The translations under genes were made by a program, and so were the position numbers. A DNA stretch of 64,000 nucleotides from Arthrobacter sp. FW305-BF8. Its GTDB lineage: Bacteria; Actinomycetota; Actinomycetes; Actinomycetales; Micrococcaceae. Below the pieces are notes generated by a model, which was not told where the DNA came from, ran no database searches, and saw only the letters and a list, made by a program, of their open reading frames with translations. The stretch is taken from contig NZ_CP084561.1 in NCBI RefSeq assembly GCF_021789315.1, forward strand, positions 1,240,001 through 1,304,000, read 5' to 3'. Below are positions 8,441-17,100 of the stretch, piece by piece (positions within the stretch are counted from its first letter, which is position 1; each line of letters begins with the position of its first letter).

Positions 8441-9565
8441 GTGAACACTTACGACACCGCCGCTGAACCTGTCGATCCCACTGCGTTTTCAGGTCAAGCT
8501 GCGCCTTCAGCCCAAACTGCACCTTCAGAGCAAACGGGGCCCTCAGCAGAAACTGCGCCTGCAGCTGAAGAGGAGCTGGTGGCACCCCCGTCGCCGATGC
8601 CTTTGGCGGAGCTCCACCTGCACATCGAGGGGACGCTGGAGCCGGAACTGATCTTTGCGCTTGCTGAACGGAACGGGCTCGAACTGCCGTACGCGGACCT
8701 GGATGAGCTGCGCAGCCGGTATGAGTTCACAGACCTACAGTCGTTCCTCGACCTGTACTACGCCAACATGGCCGTGCTGCGGACCGAGCAGGACTTCGCG
8801 GACATGACCCGGGCCTACCTGGAGCGCGCTGCGGCGGCCGGGGTGCGGCACGCGGAAATCATGATGGATCCGCAGGCGCACCTCTCGCGCGGCGTCGCCC
8901 TGGAGACGTGCGTGAACGGCGTGGCCTCGGTCCTCGCCACATCGGAGGAGGAGTTCGGCATCTCGACGCTGCTGATCGCCGCCTTCCTGCGGGACCTGTC
9001 CGAGGACTCGGCGCTGGAAGTCTTGGAGGGGCTGTTGGCGATGAACGCGCCCATCGCCGGCGTCGGCTTGGATTCCGCAGAGGTGGGCAACCCGCCGTCG
9101 AAATTCACGCGGCTATTTGCCCGGGCCGGCGAAGCAGGCCTGCGGAAGATTGCCCACGCGGGGGAGGAGGGCCCGCCGTCGTACATCGTGGAGGCGCTGG
9201 ACGTCCTGGGCGTGGAGCGGATCGACCACGGGATCCGGTGTATGGAGGACCCGGACCTCGTGGAGCGGTTGGTCAATGACCGTGTGCCGCTGACGGTCTG
9301 CCCGCTGTCGAACGTCCGGCTCCGCGCGGTGGACATGCTGGCCGCGCACCCGCTGCCGGCGATGCTCGCTGCCGGGCTCAACGTCTGCGTGAACTCGGAC
9401 GATCCGGCGTACTTCGGTGGTTATGTGGACAGCAACTTCGCCCAGCTCGAGTCGGTCCTGGGCTTGTCCGAATTCGACCGGGTCAGGCTCGCGGCGAACT
9501 CGATCAGGTCCTCGTTCGCAAGTGAGGAGCGGAAACACGAGCTGCTGGCCGAGCTGTCGGGCTAA
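8441..9565 (+). CDS. Adenosine deaminase-family hydrolase, adenine deaminase type
   Basis: 374 residues from GTG at 8441. The amidohydrolase metal ligands are His59 and His61 in ELHLHIEG, a His near 238 (KIAHAGEEG), and the Asp pair in NSDDPAYFGGY near 318-324; the RIDHGIR histidine is also present. The forms HIEGTLEPEL and SDDPAYFGGY are typical of adenine aminohydrolases rather than classical adenosine deaminases, so adenine to hypoxanthine is the likelier reaction. The first 50 residues are a low-complexity tail from an 18-nt repeat; the enzyme core could also start at Met53. It is divergent from the UvrA-like gene with 47 bases between them. Confidence 0.87.
   Translation: MNTYDTAAEPVDPTAFSGQAAPSAQTAPSEQTGPSAETAPAAEEELVAPPSPMPLAELHLHIEGTLEPELIFALAERNGLELPYADLDELRSRYEFTDLQSFLDLYYANMAVLRTEQDFADMTRAYLERAAAAGVRHAEIMMDPQAHLSRGVALETCVNGVASVLATSEEEFGISTLLIAAFLRDLSEDSALEVLEGLLAMNAPIAGVGLDSAEVGNPPSKFTRLFARAGEAGLRKIAHAGEEGPPSYIVEALDVLGVERIDHGIRCMEDPDLVERLVNDRVPLTVCPLSNVRLRAVDMLAAHPLPAMLAAGLNVCVNSDDPAYFGGYVDSNFAQLESVLGLSEFDRVRLAANSIRSSFASEERKHELLAELSG
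8486..8575 (+). repeat. Five degenerate 18-nt tandem repeats in the deaminase 5' coding region
   Basis: Successive 18-nt units follow a CCTTCAGNNCAAACTGCG pattern at 8486, 8504, 8522, 8540 and 8558. They encode six-residue units of the kind APSAQT, APSEQT, GPSAET. The repeat precedes the conserved catalytic core and could expand or contract by slippage without shifting frame. Confidence 0.8.
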
Positions 9566-9578
9566 GGTCCGCGCCGGG

Positions 9579-10226
9579 TTACGGCTCGGGCGTGACGTTC
9601 GACGTCTGGCCGCCGATTGCCGGGTCACGGGCAGCCGCTGCCCGGGCGCCCGTCCGGATGATCCACCAGCCCAGGGCCGCCATGACCAGCCCGATGGGGA
9701 TCCCGTAAGGCGGCAGCCCTGCGTTGTAACCGAGGAACCCCGCGGCCACGAACGCGATGCCGATCCACGCGGGGAACATGCCTGAGCGCCAGCCGGCGAT
9801 GCCAAAAAACATCCAGCCCAGGGCGAAGAGTATGTAGCTGGACAGCGCGCCGACGGCCAGCATTCCGGACCCTCCGGCGAGGATTGCGCCCGGGGCGACG
9901 TCGGTAATCCAGGGGCCGGCGAAGCCGTCGAACCACATGTTGCCGGCCATGTCCAGGGTGCCCGCAAGTGCGAAGCAGAAGCCGACGGCGCCCAGTCCGC
10001 CGGCCCGGTCGGCGACCCGGAAGTAGACGCACACCAGAGCGAGCGTGAGCGGGACGAACGCCACCCAGTACAGGGCGTTCGTGACCTGGAAAGGCGTCTG
10101 GCTCATCATCTCGATCCGGTCGAGGCTCCTGTCGGCGGCGAGCAGGCGGGCCACGTCCACGGCGGCGAAGACGAGGCCGGACACGAGGGCGATGGGCCCG
10201 GCGGCTCTGGCCAGCGGTGAGGACAT
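9579..10226 (-). CDS. Hypothetical integral membrane protein
   Basis: 215 residues, mostly hydrophobic, with about six predicted membrane helices (PIALVSGLVFAAVDVARLL, VAFVPLTLALVCVYFRVA, ALSSYILFALGWMFFGIAGW, IGLVMAALGWWII). No catalytic motif or named family recognised. AGGAGG sits 6 bases before the ATG at 10226 and fixes the start. It lies downstream of, and on the same strand as, the CPBP protease gene with an 82-base gap. Confidence 0.78.
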   Translation of the reverse strand: MSSPLARAAGPIALVSGLVFAAVDVARLLAADRSLDRIEMMSQTPFQVTNALYWVAFVPLTLALVCVYFRVADRAGGLGAVGFCFALAGTLDMAGNMWFDGFAGPWITDVAPGAILAGGSGMLAVGALSSYILFALGWMFFGIAGWRSGMFPAWIGIAFVAAGFLGYNAGLPPYGIPIGLVMAALGWWIIRTGARAAAARDPAIGGQTSNVTPEP

Positions 10227-10308
10227 TGTTTCCTCCTGGGGATGGGAATGGCGGGTTCTAATTCGGAGCACCGGCGCCGACCGCCCGGTGCCGGCCACCC
10301 GCCGTCGT

Positions 10309-11256
10309 TCACGTGGGACGCATTTCGAGCGGGAAACGCCCGACGGCGGTGGCCGAGCGGGGTGCCCTGCGCCAGGCTTGGCGGTCCAGCACCACGGTGG
10401 CCAGCACCGCGAGCACAACGATGAGGAAGTAGACCAGCTCGGCGCGGCCGGCGTCGGCGGCGGTGAAGCCGAAGGAACCCACGGTGAGGGTGCCCTGGCT
10501 GTTGTGGAACAGAAGTGTCAGGAGGACGCTGCCGCCGGTGCGGTTGAAAAGCCACACGTAGAGGAAGGTGATGGCGAACGTCGTCGGCAGGCCGATGGGG
10601 CTCAAACCGATGAAGAGGACCAGCGGCAGGTGCCACAGCGTCACGAGCACGCCGAGGATCGCCGCGGACAGCAGCGGTGGACGGGATGCCTGGAGCAGGG
10701 GGAGGGCGTAGCCACGGAAGCCGGGTTCCTCGCCGAGTGCCCCGTCCAGCGGATTCACCAGGCGCACGGCGAACACGGTAAGCAGGCCGGTCCACGTCAG
10801 CTGTGCGAGGCCCGGAGCAGCGGCGCCGAGTGCCATGGTGATGAAGCCCGTGACCAGGACGAAAACCACGGGGAGCAGAATCGCGACGGCATACCAGATC
10901 CACCCGATGCGCCACCGGATCAGCCGCCGTCCCCAGGCGCGGAAGCCGGGGCGTCCCTCGGCCAGGGCGATGACGATGAGCGCCGCGGCAAGCGGACCCA
11001 CGGAGAGGAACTCCATGCGTGACATCAGCCCGGCCGCGTAGACAGGCCACGAGGCCCAGGAAATTGCGTAGGCCAGGACAAAGAATGCCAGAGCCTGTGG
11101 TGTTGTGGCCAGCCCATCCGACGGCGCATGTCGGCTCCAAAGAGTTTCTGCAGGTGCACCAATTGTGCGCTCCTTCTGCGCTGGCGCGCTAGCAGGCGTT
11201 GCATCGCTGCGTCGCGCTAGTCCGGAGCGGGCTGGGTGCTGGCAGGCACCTTCCAT
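10309..11256 (-). CDS. CPBP family intramembrane metalloprotease
   Basis: 315 residues with about eight hydrophobic segments. The glutamic-type/CAAX protease motifs are present: EEPGFRG (EExxxR) near residue 175, LWHLP in the next conserved helix, and FHNSQG. Bacterial CPBP members include bacteriocin self-immunity and membrane-protein processing enzymes; the substrate here is unknown. The first 45 residues are polar and not conserved-looking, so translation may begin further in. Confidence 0.85.
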   Translation of the reverse strand: MEGACQHPARSGLARRSDATPASAPAQKERTIGAPAETLWSRHAPSDGLATTPQALAFFVLAYAISWASWPVYAAGLMSRMEFLSVGPLAAALIVIALAEGRPGFRAWGRRLIRWRIGWIWYAVAILLPVVFVLVTGFITMALGAAAPGLAQLTWTGLLTVFAVRLVNPLDGALGEEPGFRGYALPLLQASRPPLLSAAILGVLVTLWHLPLVLFIGLSPIGLPTTFAITFLYVWLFNRTGGSVLLTLLFHNSQGTLTVGSFGFTAADAGRAELVYFLIVVLAVLATVVLDRQAWRRAPRSATAVGRFPLEMRPT

Positions 11257-11369
11257 AGGGAATCAAGAAGGGCGCGACGGGGTCTTCGTCACCCCGGAGA
11301 AGCTGCGCGTCGTTTTTGTCCCAGGGCCAGCGGCTGCCCTCGGGCCGTGGCCAAGTGCCGGCCGGGATT

Positions 11370-12344
11370 CTAGGTGTCTATCGAGTTCATGTGCGGGTAA
11401 CGCGCCCCTGCGGCAGCGCCCGCCGGAGCAAGCTCATCAAGGCGGGCAAGGTCCTCCGCTGAAAGCTCGACGTCGGCCGCGCCCAGGTTCTCGGCCAGGC
11501 GTTCGCGCTTCTTCGTGCCGGGAATGGGCACGATGTGCTCGCCCTGCGCGAGCAGCCAGGCCAGGGCGAGCTGCGCCGGACTGCACTGCTTCTCATCGGC
11601 GAGTTCCTTGACCCGGTCCACAAGTTGCAGGTTCCGGGTGAAGTTTTCGCCCTGGAAGCGGGGAGAGTGCCGCCGGAAGTCATCGGCAGCAAAATCGTCG
11701 GGGCTGCGCAGCTGGCCGGTGAGGAAGCCCCGGCCCAGGGGGCTGTAGGGCACAAAGCCGATTCCCAGTTCCGCCAGCACGGGGAAGACCTTCGTCTCCG
11801 GCTCCCGCTCCCAGAGGGAATACTCGGTCTGCAGCGCAGTGATCGGATGAACGGCGTGCGCCCTGCGGATGGTCTCAGCGCTCGCTTCGGACAGCCCCAG
11901 ATGGCGGACTTTGCCGGCCTCGACGAGCTCGGCCATGGCTCCGACCGTGTCCTCGATCGGGACCGTCTTGTCCACCCGGTGCTGGTAGTAGAGGTCGATG
12001 TGGTCCACGCCGAGCCGCTGCAGGCTGGCGTCGCAGGCGGAGCGGACGTACTCGGGGCGGCCGTTGATGCCCACCCAGGAACCGTCCTCCCGCCGCTCGT
12101 TGCCGAACTTCGTGGCCAGGACCACGTCGGAGCGCCGGTCCGCGATGGCCCTGCCGACCAGCTGCTCGTTGGTGAACGGGCCGTACATGTCAGCGGTGTC
12201 CAGCAGGGTTCCACCGGCGTCCAGGAAGGCGTGGATGGTGGCGATGGACTCGCTGTCGTTGCCGGTCCCGTAGAACTCGCTCATGCCCATGCAGCCGAGG
12301 CCGAGGCTGGAGACGGAAAGTGAACCAAGCGTGCGGGATTCCAT
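11370..12344 (-). CDS. Aldo/keto reductase
   Basis: 324 residues, a complete AKR barrel of the YakC/AKR13 kind. The catalytic tetrad is visible as Asp49 (LLDTADMYG), Tyr54, Lys79 (LATKFG) and His122 (LYYQHRVD). The C-terminal NADPH-binding segment reads VPIPGTKKRERLAENLGA. It reduces aldehydes or ketones with NADPH; the physiological substrate cannot be told from sequence. It appears to be a single-gene unit. Confidence 0.92.
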   Translation of the reverse strand: MESRTLGSLSVSSLGLGCMGMSEFYGTGNDSESIATIHAFLDAGGTLLDTADMYGPFTNEQLVGRAIADRRSDVVLATKFGNERREDGSWVGINGRPEYVRSACDASLQRLGVDHIDLYYQHRVDKTVPIEDTVGAMAELVEAGKVRHLGLSEASAETIRRAHAVHPITALQTEYSLWEREPETKVFPVLAELGIGFVPYSPLGRGFLTGQLRSPDDFAADDFRRHSPRFQGENFTRNLQLVDRVKELADEKQCSPAQLALAWLLAQGEHIVPIPGTKKRERLAENLGAADVELSAEDLARLDELAPAGAAAGARYPHMNSIDT

Positions 12345-12418
12345 GGGGCTCTCCTCAGGTAGGTTGCGGGAGTGGCTCAGGGAGGTGTGGTGTAGTCGCC
12401 ACTATAAGTCGACCTGCG

Positions 12419-12535
12419 GCATTTATGCTCCACTTTCGTGGCGCCGAAACGCCGCCGACCCCGGGTGTACCGCATGCTGACGCGGTTTCCCGGTGACCGG
12501 CGGCGATGTTGTTTCCGAAAGTGGTGCAGAAATGC
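12419..12535. repeat. Imperfect 20-bp inverted repeat flanking about 77 bp
   Basis: The left arm GCATTTATGCTCCACTTTCG (12419-12438) is matched at 18 of 20 positions by the complement of CGAAAGTGGTGCAGAAATGC (12516-12535). It occupies the intergenic space between the aldo/keto reductase and the SDR. The region between the arms is not obviously coding. It could be a small degenerate mobile element or a structured RNA. Confidence 0.6.
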
Positions 12536-12574
12536 GGGGTGCTGCGCGGATTTTCGGCGCCCCGGCAACAACAG

Positions 12575-13468
12575 CTACGGCGAGGGGGTGCCGCCGTTGA
12601 CGTTCAGGGTCTCGCCGACCACGAAACTCGACTCCGCCGAGGCCAGGAACACGTAGGCGGGGGCGAGTTCGGCGGGCTGCCCGGCGCGTCCCAGGGGGGT
12701 GTCCTTGCCGAACTCGGGAAGGGCTTCCTTGGGCTGGCCGCTGCTGACCTGCAGGGGAGTCCAGATCGGCCCGGGAGCCACGGCGTTCACCCGGATTCCC
12801 TTCGGCGCCAGCTGCTGTGCCAGTCCCTTGGTGAAGTTGTTGATGCTCGCCTTCGTGGTGGCGTAGTCGAGGAGGGTGGGCGACGGGTTGTAGGCCTGGA
12901 TCGACGTCGTGTTGATGATCGTCGAGCCCGCGGGAAGGTGCGGCACCGCGGCCCTGGTGAGCCAGAACATGGCGTACACGTTGGTCTTCTGCGTGTGGTC
13001 GAACTGTTCGTCGGTGATGTCGCCGATGTCCTCCTGCGCCACCTGCTTGCCGGCGTTGTTCACGAGGAGGTCCAGTCCGCCCAGTTCCTGCAGTGCGGTG
13101 TCCACCAGCTTCTGGCAGGTAGCGGGGTCCTTGAGGTCGCCCGGGACTTTCACGGCCTTGCGGCCGGCCTTCTCGATCAGGTTCGCGATTTTCGCGGCGT
13201 CTTCCTCCTCCTCGGGAAGGTAAGAGAGCACGACGTCGGCCCCTTCCCGGGCGAACGCGATCGCCGTCGCTGCGCCGATGCCGGAGTCCGCACCCGTGAC
13301 GATTGCCTTCCTGCCGTCGAGGCGGCCCGTGCCGCGGTAGGTGTCCTCGCCCAGGTCGGCCTTGGGTTCTAGCTTGGCGTCCAGGCCGGGCTCGGGCTGG
13401 TGCTGCTTGGGCGGCTCGATGTGCTCGTAAGCGGTGACAGGGTTCTTGAAGGTGTACTGGTCGGTCAT
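12575..13468 (-). CDS. SDR oxidoreductase, YghA/general-stress-protein-39 type
   Basis: 297 residues. An N-terminal extension of about 50 residues (MTDQYTFKNP... EPPKQHQPEPGLD) is typical of the YghA/GSP39 subgroup. The coenzyme motif TGADSGIG is at 58-65, NNAGK follows, and the catalytic YATTKAS lies near 205. The end LNVNGGTPSP is also characteristic. These enzymes are NADP-dependent and often stress-induced; the substrate is unknown. GGAGG lies upstream of the ATG at 13468. Confidence 0.92.
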   Translation of the reverse strand: MTDQYTFKNPVTAYEHIEPPKQHQPEPGLDAKLEPKADLGEDTYRGTGRLDGRKAIVTGADSGIGAATAIAFAREGADVVLSYLPEEEEDAAKIANLIEKAGRKAVKVPGDLKDPATCQKLVDTALQELGGLDLLVNNAGKQVAQEDIGDITDEQFDHTQKTNVYAMFWLTRAAVPHLPAGSTIINTTSIQAYNPSPTLLDYATTKASINNFTKGLAQQLAPKGIRVNAVAPGPIWTPLQVSSGQPKEALPEFGKDTPLGRAGQPAELAPAYVFLASAESSFVVGETLNVNGGTPSP

Positions 13469-13808
13469 GGTTCTCCTCCGTGGTGGTGTTGAACGCGGAC
13501 AGGATCATCTTGGTCCGGCGGTGCTGGCATCGTAGGAATGCTAAGCATGCTTACCGTCCACCCTAACGAGACTGCGGCGGTGCCGCCAGTGGCAGTTGGC
13601 GAACTGTTCGAGGCGACCTGTTCGAGGTGGGCCACTCGGGGCAGGCCGCTTGGTGGTTGCTCAGGGCGGGCTGTGGAGAAGGGTTGATGGCCGCCCCTTC
13701 CGCGTTCTGCATCGCCTGAATAGGCTGGCAGTCCCAGCCTTGGCGAACGGTCGCCGGTGGCGGTCCCCAGAAGTAGATCCGGTACGCAGTTACGAAGGAG
13801 TGTAGGCG
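13469..13808. other. Divergent intergenic region, SDR to DUF2630
   Basis: 340 bases without a gene I can support. The part nearest the SDR should hold its promoter and contains a perfect 12-bp palindrome at 13542-13553. GAAGGAG at 13793-13799 is the ribosome site of the DUF2630 gene. Nothing else recognised. Confidence 0.5.
13542..13553. promoter_or_regulatory. Perfect palindrome TAAGCATGCTTA, candidate operator
   Basis: A 12-bp perfect palindrome about 75 bases upstream of the SDR start. Symmetry and position suggest a dimeric regulator site, but no regulator gene is adjacent. Confidence 0.4.
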
Positions 13809-14108
13809 ATGGACAACCAGGATATTCTGCAGCGCATCCAGGCGCTGGTTGACGAAGAGCATCAGCTCCGCGATCCTGCGGCGTCGGGTCCCGCCAGCGG
13901 CTCCGGCGGGGGTGGCTCCGGGGAAGATGCTTCCGACGAGGGTGTGGCTGAGCGGGATGAGCGCCGGGCCCGGCTGCGCCAGGTGGAAGAGGCTCTGGAC
14001 CAGTGCTGGGATTTGCTGCGCCAGCGGCGGGCTAAGTCGAAGGCGGGCGAGGACCCCAACGAGGCGGATGCTCGTCCCGTCAATGAGGTGGAAGGCTATG
14101 TGCAGTAG
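13809..14108 (+). CDS. DUF2630 family protein
   Basis: 99 residues. It opens MDNQDILQRIQALVDEEHQLR and continues RRARLRQVEEALDQCWDLLRQRRA, the two-helix pattern of DUF2630, and ends NEADARPVNEVEGYVQ as members usually do. The middle contains a Gly/Ser-rich insert. Probably a small soluble coiled-coil protein of unknown function. GAAGGAG upstream supports the ATG at 13809. Confidence 0.9.
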   Translation: MDNQDILQRIQALVDEEHQLRDPAASGPASGSGGGGSGEDASDEGVAERDERRARLRQVEEALDQCWDLLRQRRAKSKAGEDPNEADARPVNEVEGYVQ

Positions 14109-14197
14109 CAAGCGGCCGGCCCCGTAAAGGTCGGCCAGCGGCAGTCGGGGGCCGGCCGGTCCAGTAAGAGGCCTGCGGGCAGTAAGCTCCACCCGCA

Positions 14198-14232
14198 CGG
14201 AAGGGCGGCCGCCGTTAGCAGCCGCCCTTCCG
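14198..14232. terminator. Bidirectional terminator hairpin
   Basis: Perfect 12-bp arms CGGAAGGGCGGC (14198-14209) and GCCGCCCTTCCG (14221-14232) with an 11-nt loop, between the convergent genes ending at 14108 and 14320. Confidence 0.75.
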
Positions 14233-14319
14233 CGTTGCTGGAACGTGTTATTGCTGGTGCGTTATCGCCGAAACGTTATTGCCGGTGCGCTGTTACCGCA
14301 CGGCAGCCCGTGCCGGCGC

Positions 14320-14619
14320 TTACTGTTCCTGCCCGCTGTGCAGTCCATCGTCGCTGCTGTCTGCGGAAGCCGAGTCGCCGGTGTCGTCGGAGAGGTCCAT
14401 GTTGCCGCGGGCTTCCTCCATGGTCGGGCCGCCGGACGGGACGCTGTAGCGCTCCGGGCGAATGCCGTGCGACTGCTCCTCGATCAGCGCCTGCTCCTCG
14501 CTGAAGCGGATGACGTTGGCGTCATCACCGGCGTCGCCGGGAACGTCCTCGCGGAGCTTTGAAGGGTCCGGAACGATAAAGCCGTCTGCCTTGCTGCTGT
14601 GTTCACTCACTGAACTCAT
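14320..14619 (-). CDS. Small acidic hypothetical protein
   Basis: 99 residues, strongly acidic, Ser/Asp-rich and without predicted membrane segments. It contains FIVPDPSKLREDVPGD and MEEARGNMDLSDDTGDSASADSSDD. Probably largely disordered. Similar short acidic proteins are common in Micrococcaceae; function unknown. The ATG at 14619 has AAGGG upstream. Confidence 0.72.
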   Translation of the reverse strand: MSSVSEHSSKADGFIVPDPSKLREDVPGDAGDDANVIRFSEEQALIEEQSHGIRPERYSVPSGGPTMEEARGNMDLSDDTGDSASADSSDDGLHSGQEQ

Positions 14620-14866
14620 CCCTTCCGTTTGTTGCCTCGGCCTACATGGTAAGCCTACTTTCTATTGCCGACGCCGGGAAATGGCCCGGGAAGCGGCTCA
14701 GGAAGGTGGCCCCCCGCAGGCCGGCGAAAAGCGAGATTTCGGCCTCAGTTGCGGTGTAATCTCCGTCATAGTCGGTCACGACACACAATGTTTACCCACC
14801 AAAGTCGCCATAATTGCCCACCTCTTGGCAAACTACTGGGGGAACAATCGCTCTGTAAGGGGAACC

Positions 14867-15730
14867 ATGCGCAAGACTGCCGCCGAAAACACCAACATCC
14901 GCCTCAAGGCCGTGCTGGACGTTCTGGCAGAGGGGGTGTTGTCCGGTGACTCGCAGAACGCCGGCGCCGTGCTGGCTGAAGCGCTCGTACGCGTGCCGCT
15001 GAACGCCTACGAAGCTGAACTGCTCAGCGGCGGCATTCCCCGCGGCCACAAGTCGCTGACCACCGCCACGTCCAAGCTGGTCAAGGCCGGCTGGCTCGTC
15101 AAGGGACGCTCCGGCTGGACTATCACCGAGGACGGGCAGCGCGCGACGGTCGCCTTCCCGGACGCAGCCAGCTTCTCGGCAGCGCTCGACGCCGGTACTC
15201 CGGTCCCTGTCGGCACGCCCCTTCCGGTGGCCGCACCTGCCAAGCCGGCAGCCGCGGAGGCAGCCCCGGCAGAGGCCGAGAAGGCCCCGTCCAAGGCAGC
15301 GAAGGTTGTCGACAAGGCCGCCAAGCTGATCGAGGACGCAGTCGCTCCCGTCGCCAAGGCTGTGCGCAAGAAGGCAGAGGCCGACGCCGAGGCGCAGGCT
15401 CCCGCCGTCGAAAACTCCACGGAAACCATCGAGCAGCCTGCAGCGGTGGCCGTGGCTGGCGACTTCAACACCCTGCTGGGAGCCCCGGAGAACTGGGCGC
15501 CGCAGTACGACGAAGCGCAGATGAAGCTGGACGAGCTGGACCAGCTGTGGAAGATTTCGGCTGAGATCCCGGCCGGCTACTACAACTTCAAGATCGCCCT
15601 CAACCGTTCCTGGGATGAGAACTACGGTGCGTTTGGCGCATTCGATGGTGCCAACCACGAACTGCACCACTCCGGCGGCCAGCTCACCATTCGCTACAAC
15701 CACCGGACGCGGGACATCACCGTCAACTGA
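14867..15730 (+). CDS. Hypothetical protein with C-terminal X25-like (pullulanase-associated) domain
   Basis: 287 residues from the ATG at 14867, preceded by AAGGGG. Residues 1-110 resemble a winged-helix-like region (RGHKSLTTATSKLVKAGWLVKGRSGWTITEDGQR). A flexible Ala/Pro/Lys linker spans about 110-195. The C-terminal 90 residues (GDFNTLLGAPENWAPQ, PAGYYNFKIALNRSWDENYG, LTIRYNHRTRDITVN) look like the beta-sandwich X25 domain of pullulanases. There is no signal peptide, so a DNA-associated or cytosolic protein is likelier than a secreted enzyme. Confidence 0.8.
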   Translation: MRKTAAENTNIRLKAVLDVLAEGVLSGDSQNAGAVLAEALVRVPLNAYEAELLSGGIPRGHKSLTTATSKLVKAGWLVKGRSGWTITEDGQRATVAFPDAASFSAALDAGTPVPVGTPLPVAAPAKPAAAEAAPAEAEKAPSKAAKVVDKAAKLIEDAVAPVAKAVRKKAEADAEAQAPAVENSTETIEQPAAVAVAGDFNTLLGAPENWAPQYDEAQMKLDELDQLWKISAEIPAGYYNFKIALNRSWDENYGAFGAFDGANHELHHSGGQLTIRYNHRTRDITVN

Positions 15731-15742
15731 TCCCGTCCGGCC

Positions 15743-15778
15743 GAAGCCCCGCTCCAGCGCATGCTGCGGCGGGGCTTC
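15743..15778 (+). terminator. Intrinsic terminator hairpin
   Basis: Perfect 10-bp arms GAAGCCCCGC (15743-15752) and GCGGGGCTTC (15769-15778), starting 12 bases after the stop of the X25-like gene. Confidence 0.8.
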
Positions 15779-15793
15779 GTCGTTCCCGGCCCG

Positions 15794-15854
15794 CCGGTCG
15801 AGCTGGTCAAGACCAGGGTGACTCTGGTCCGCTGGTCGGGCTTGTCGAGACCAA
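15794..15854. repeat. Two short dispersed repeats of the GGTYGRGCYTGTCGARACC type
   Basis: 15794-15816 and 15831-15854 are diverged copies of the motif also found at 40919 and 52358-52423 in this window. Such elements are scattered through many Micrococcales genomes. Confidence 0.55.
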
Positions 15855-15996
15855 CGGGAGTCACTTCGTTCGCGGTGCCTTCGGAGCCGGTTCGTTATTG
15901 ACGGCAACACTTTGGACGCGGTGCCCTCGAACGTCTTCCCCAGTCGATGGAGACACGCCCAGAATGGTGAGCACGTTCGCAACTCAAGGAGGAGCT

Positions 15997-16752
15997 TTGC
16001 GCTATTCAGGGACTTTGTCCGGGGCCGCGGTGTTGGCCGCCGTCGTCGCGCTGGCCGGCTGCGGGGCGCCTGCCTCGCCCGGCGGAGGGTCTGCGGCACC
16101 CACAACGTCAGCCTCTTCCTCTGCCACGGCCTCCGCAACGGGAAGCGGGACTGCGACGGCGAGCGACAGCCCCGCGTCTGCCACTGCCACGCCATCCGCA
16201 ACGCTGCCTGAGGGCTGGAAGACCTTTACGACGTCGGACGGCAAGTTGAGCTTCGATCTTCCGTCCGAGTGGACCATCAAGGATCCGGCCGGACAGACGC
16301 CGCAGGGCGGCGGCGTGTTCGTGGAGGTCCGGAACCCGGCTGGCAAGTCGATGGCCACGCTGCGCACCAACATGGTGGTGGGGGCCGAGTGCACCAAGAA
16401 GCAGCCGTACGGCATGTACGACTCGGAACCGCTCCCGGCACTGAAGCAGTCCGGCAGCACGCCAAGGTTCACATTCGAGTCGCGGCACGACCATGCGGCG
16501 ACCGACCCCGCCAAGATGACGATCCTGGCCTACGGCATCACCTCGGCGCCGGAGCCGACCGGGCCCACGGCCTGCCCGATAGCCCATTTCTTCACGTGGC
16601 CGCCCAGCGGGGCGATGTTCGGCGGGGTCTACGACCCGTTCGACACCACCCCGGGAAATCCGCCCAACGTGGACACGCCTGAGGCGTACATGGAAACGCC
16701 CGAATACAAGAACCTCCGCGCCATGATCACCTCGCTCCGCCCGGCGGGATAG
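15997..16752 (+). CDS. Putative lipoprotein
   Basis: 251 residues. A signal peptide ends in the lipobox LAGC (AAVVALAGCGAP), so Cys near residue 22 should be lipidated and the protein anchored outside the membrane. A Ser/Thr/Ala-rich linker of about 45 residues follows, then a globular domain (WKTFTTSDGKLSFDLPSEWTIKDP) of a kind seen in actinobacterial surface lipoproteins. The TTG at 15997 was preferred because AAGGAGG stands just before it; the in-frame ATG at 15964 has no ribosome site. Function unknown. Confidence 0.8.
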   Translation: MRYSGTLSGAAVLAAVVALAGCGAPASPGGGSAAPTTSASSSATASATGSGTATASDSPASATATPSATLPEGWKTFTTSDGKLSFDLPSEWTIKDPAGQTPQGGGVFVEVRNPAGKSMATLRTNMVVGAECTKKQPYGMYDSEPLPALKQSGSTPRFTFESRHDHAATDPAKMTILAYGITSAPEPTGPTACPIAHFFTWPPSGAMFGGVYDPFDTTPGNPPNVDTPEAYMETPEYKNLRAMITSLRPAG

Positions 16753-16797
16753 CGCCGAGCCTGTTGAGACCAAGGCCGCCGGCGCTACATTGGTTCC

Positions 16798-17100
16798 ATG
16801 ACTGACTCGAACGCAGCCGACCCGGACAGCGTCCGCCTCACCGCGCGGGTCACCGGCATGGTCCAAGGCGTCGGCTTCCGGTACTGGACCGCGCGCAAGG
16901 CCGATGAGCTGGGGCTGACCGGCTCAGTCAGGAACGACGACGACGGTTCGGTTGCCGTCGTCGCCGAGGGCCCGCAGCCGGACATCGTCGAATTCAGGCG
17001 CTGGCTCGGATCGTCCCACGCACCGGGGAGGGTGGCGCATGTCGACGAAAAGGTTTCCCCGGCTGAAGGCGGATTCGGGAGCTTTCAGGTTGTCAGCTGA
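16798..17100 (+). CDS. acyP: Acylphosphatase
   Basis: 100 residues with the full acylphosphatase signature: TGMVQGVGFRYW with catalytic Arg28, and GSVRNDDDGSVAVVAEG with catalytic Asn46. It hydrolyses carboxyl-phosphate bonds in small acyl phosphates. The last 16 bases overlap, tail to tail, the 3' end of the nuclease-helicase gene on the other strand. Confidence 0.93.
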   Translation: MTDSNAADPDSVRLTARVTGMVQGVGFRYWTARKADELGLTGSVRNDDDGSVAVVAEGPQPDIVEFRRWLGSSHAPGRVAHVDEKVSPAEGGFGSFQVVS

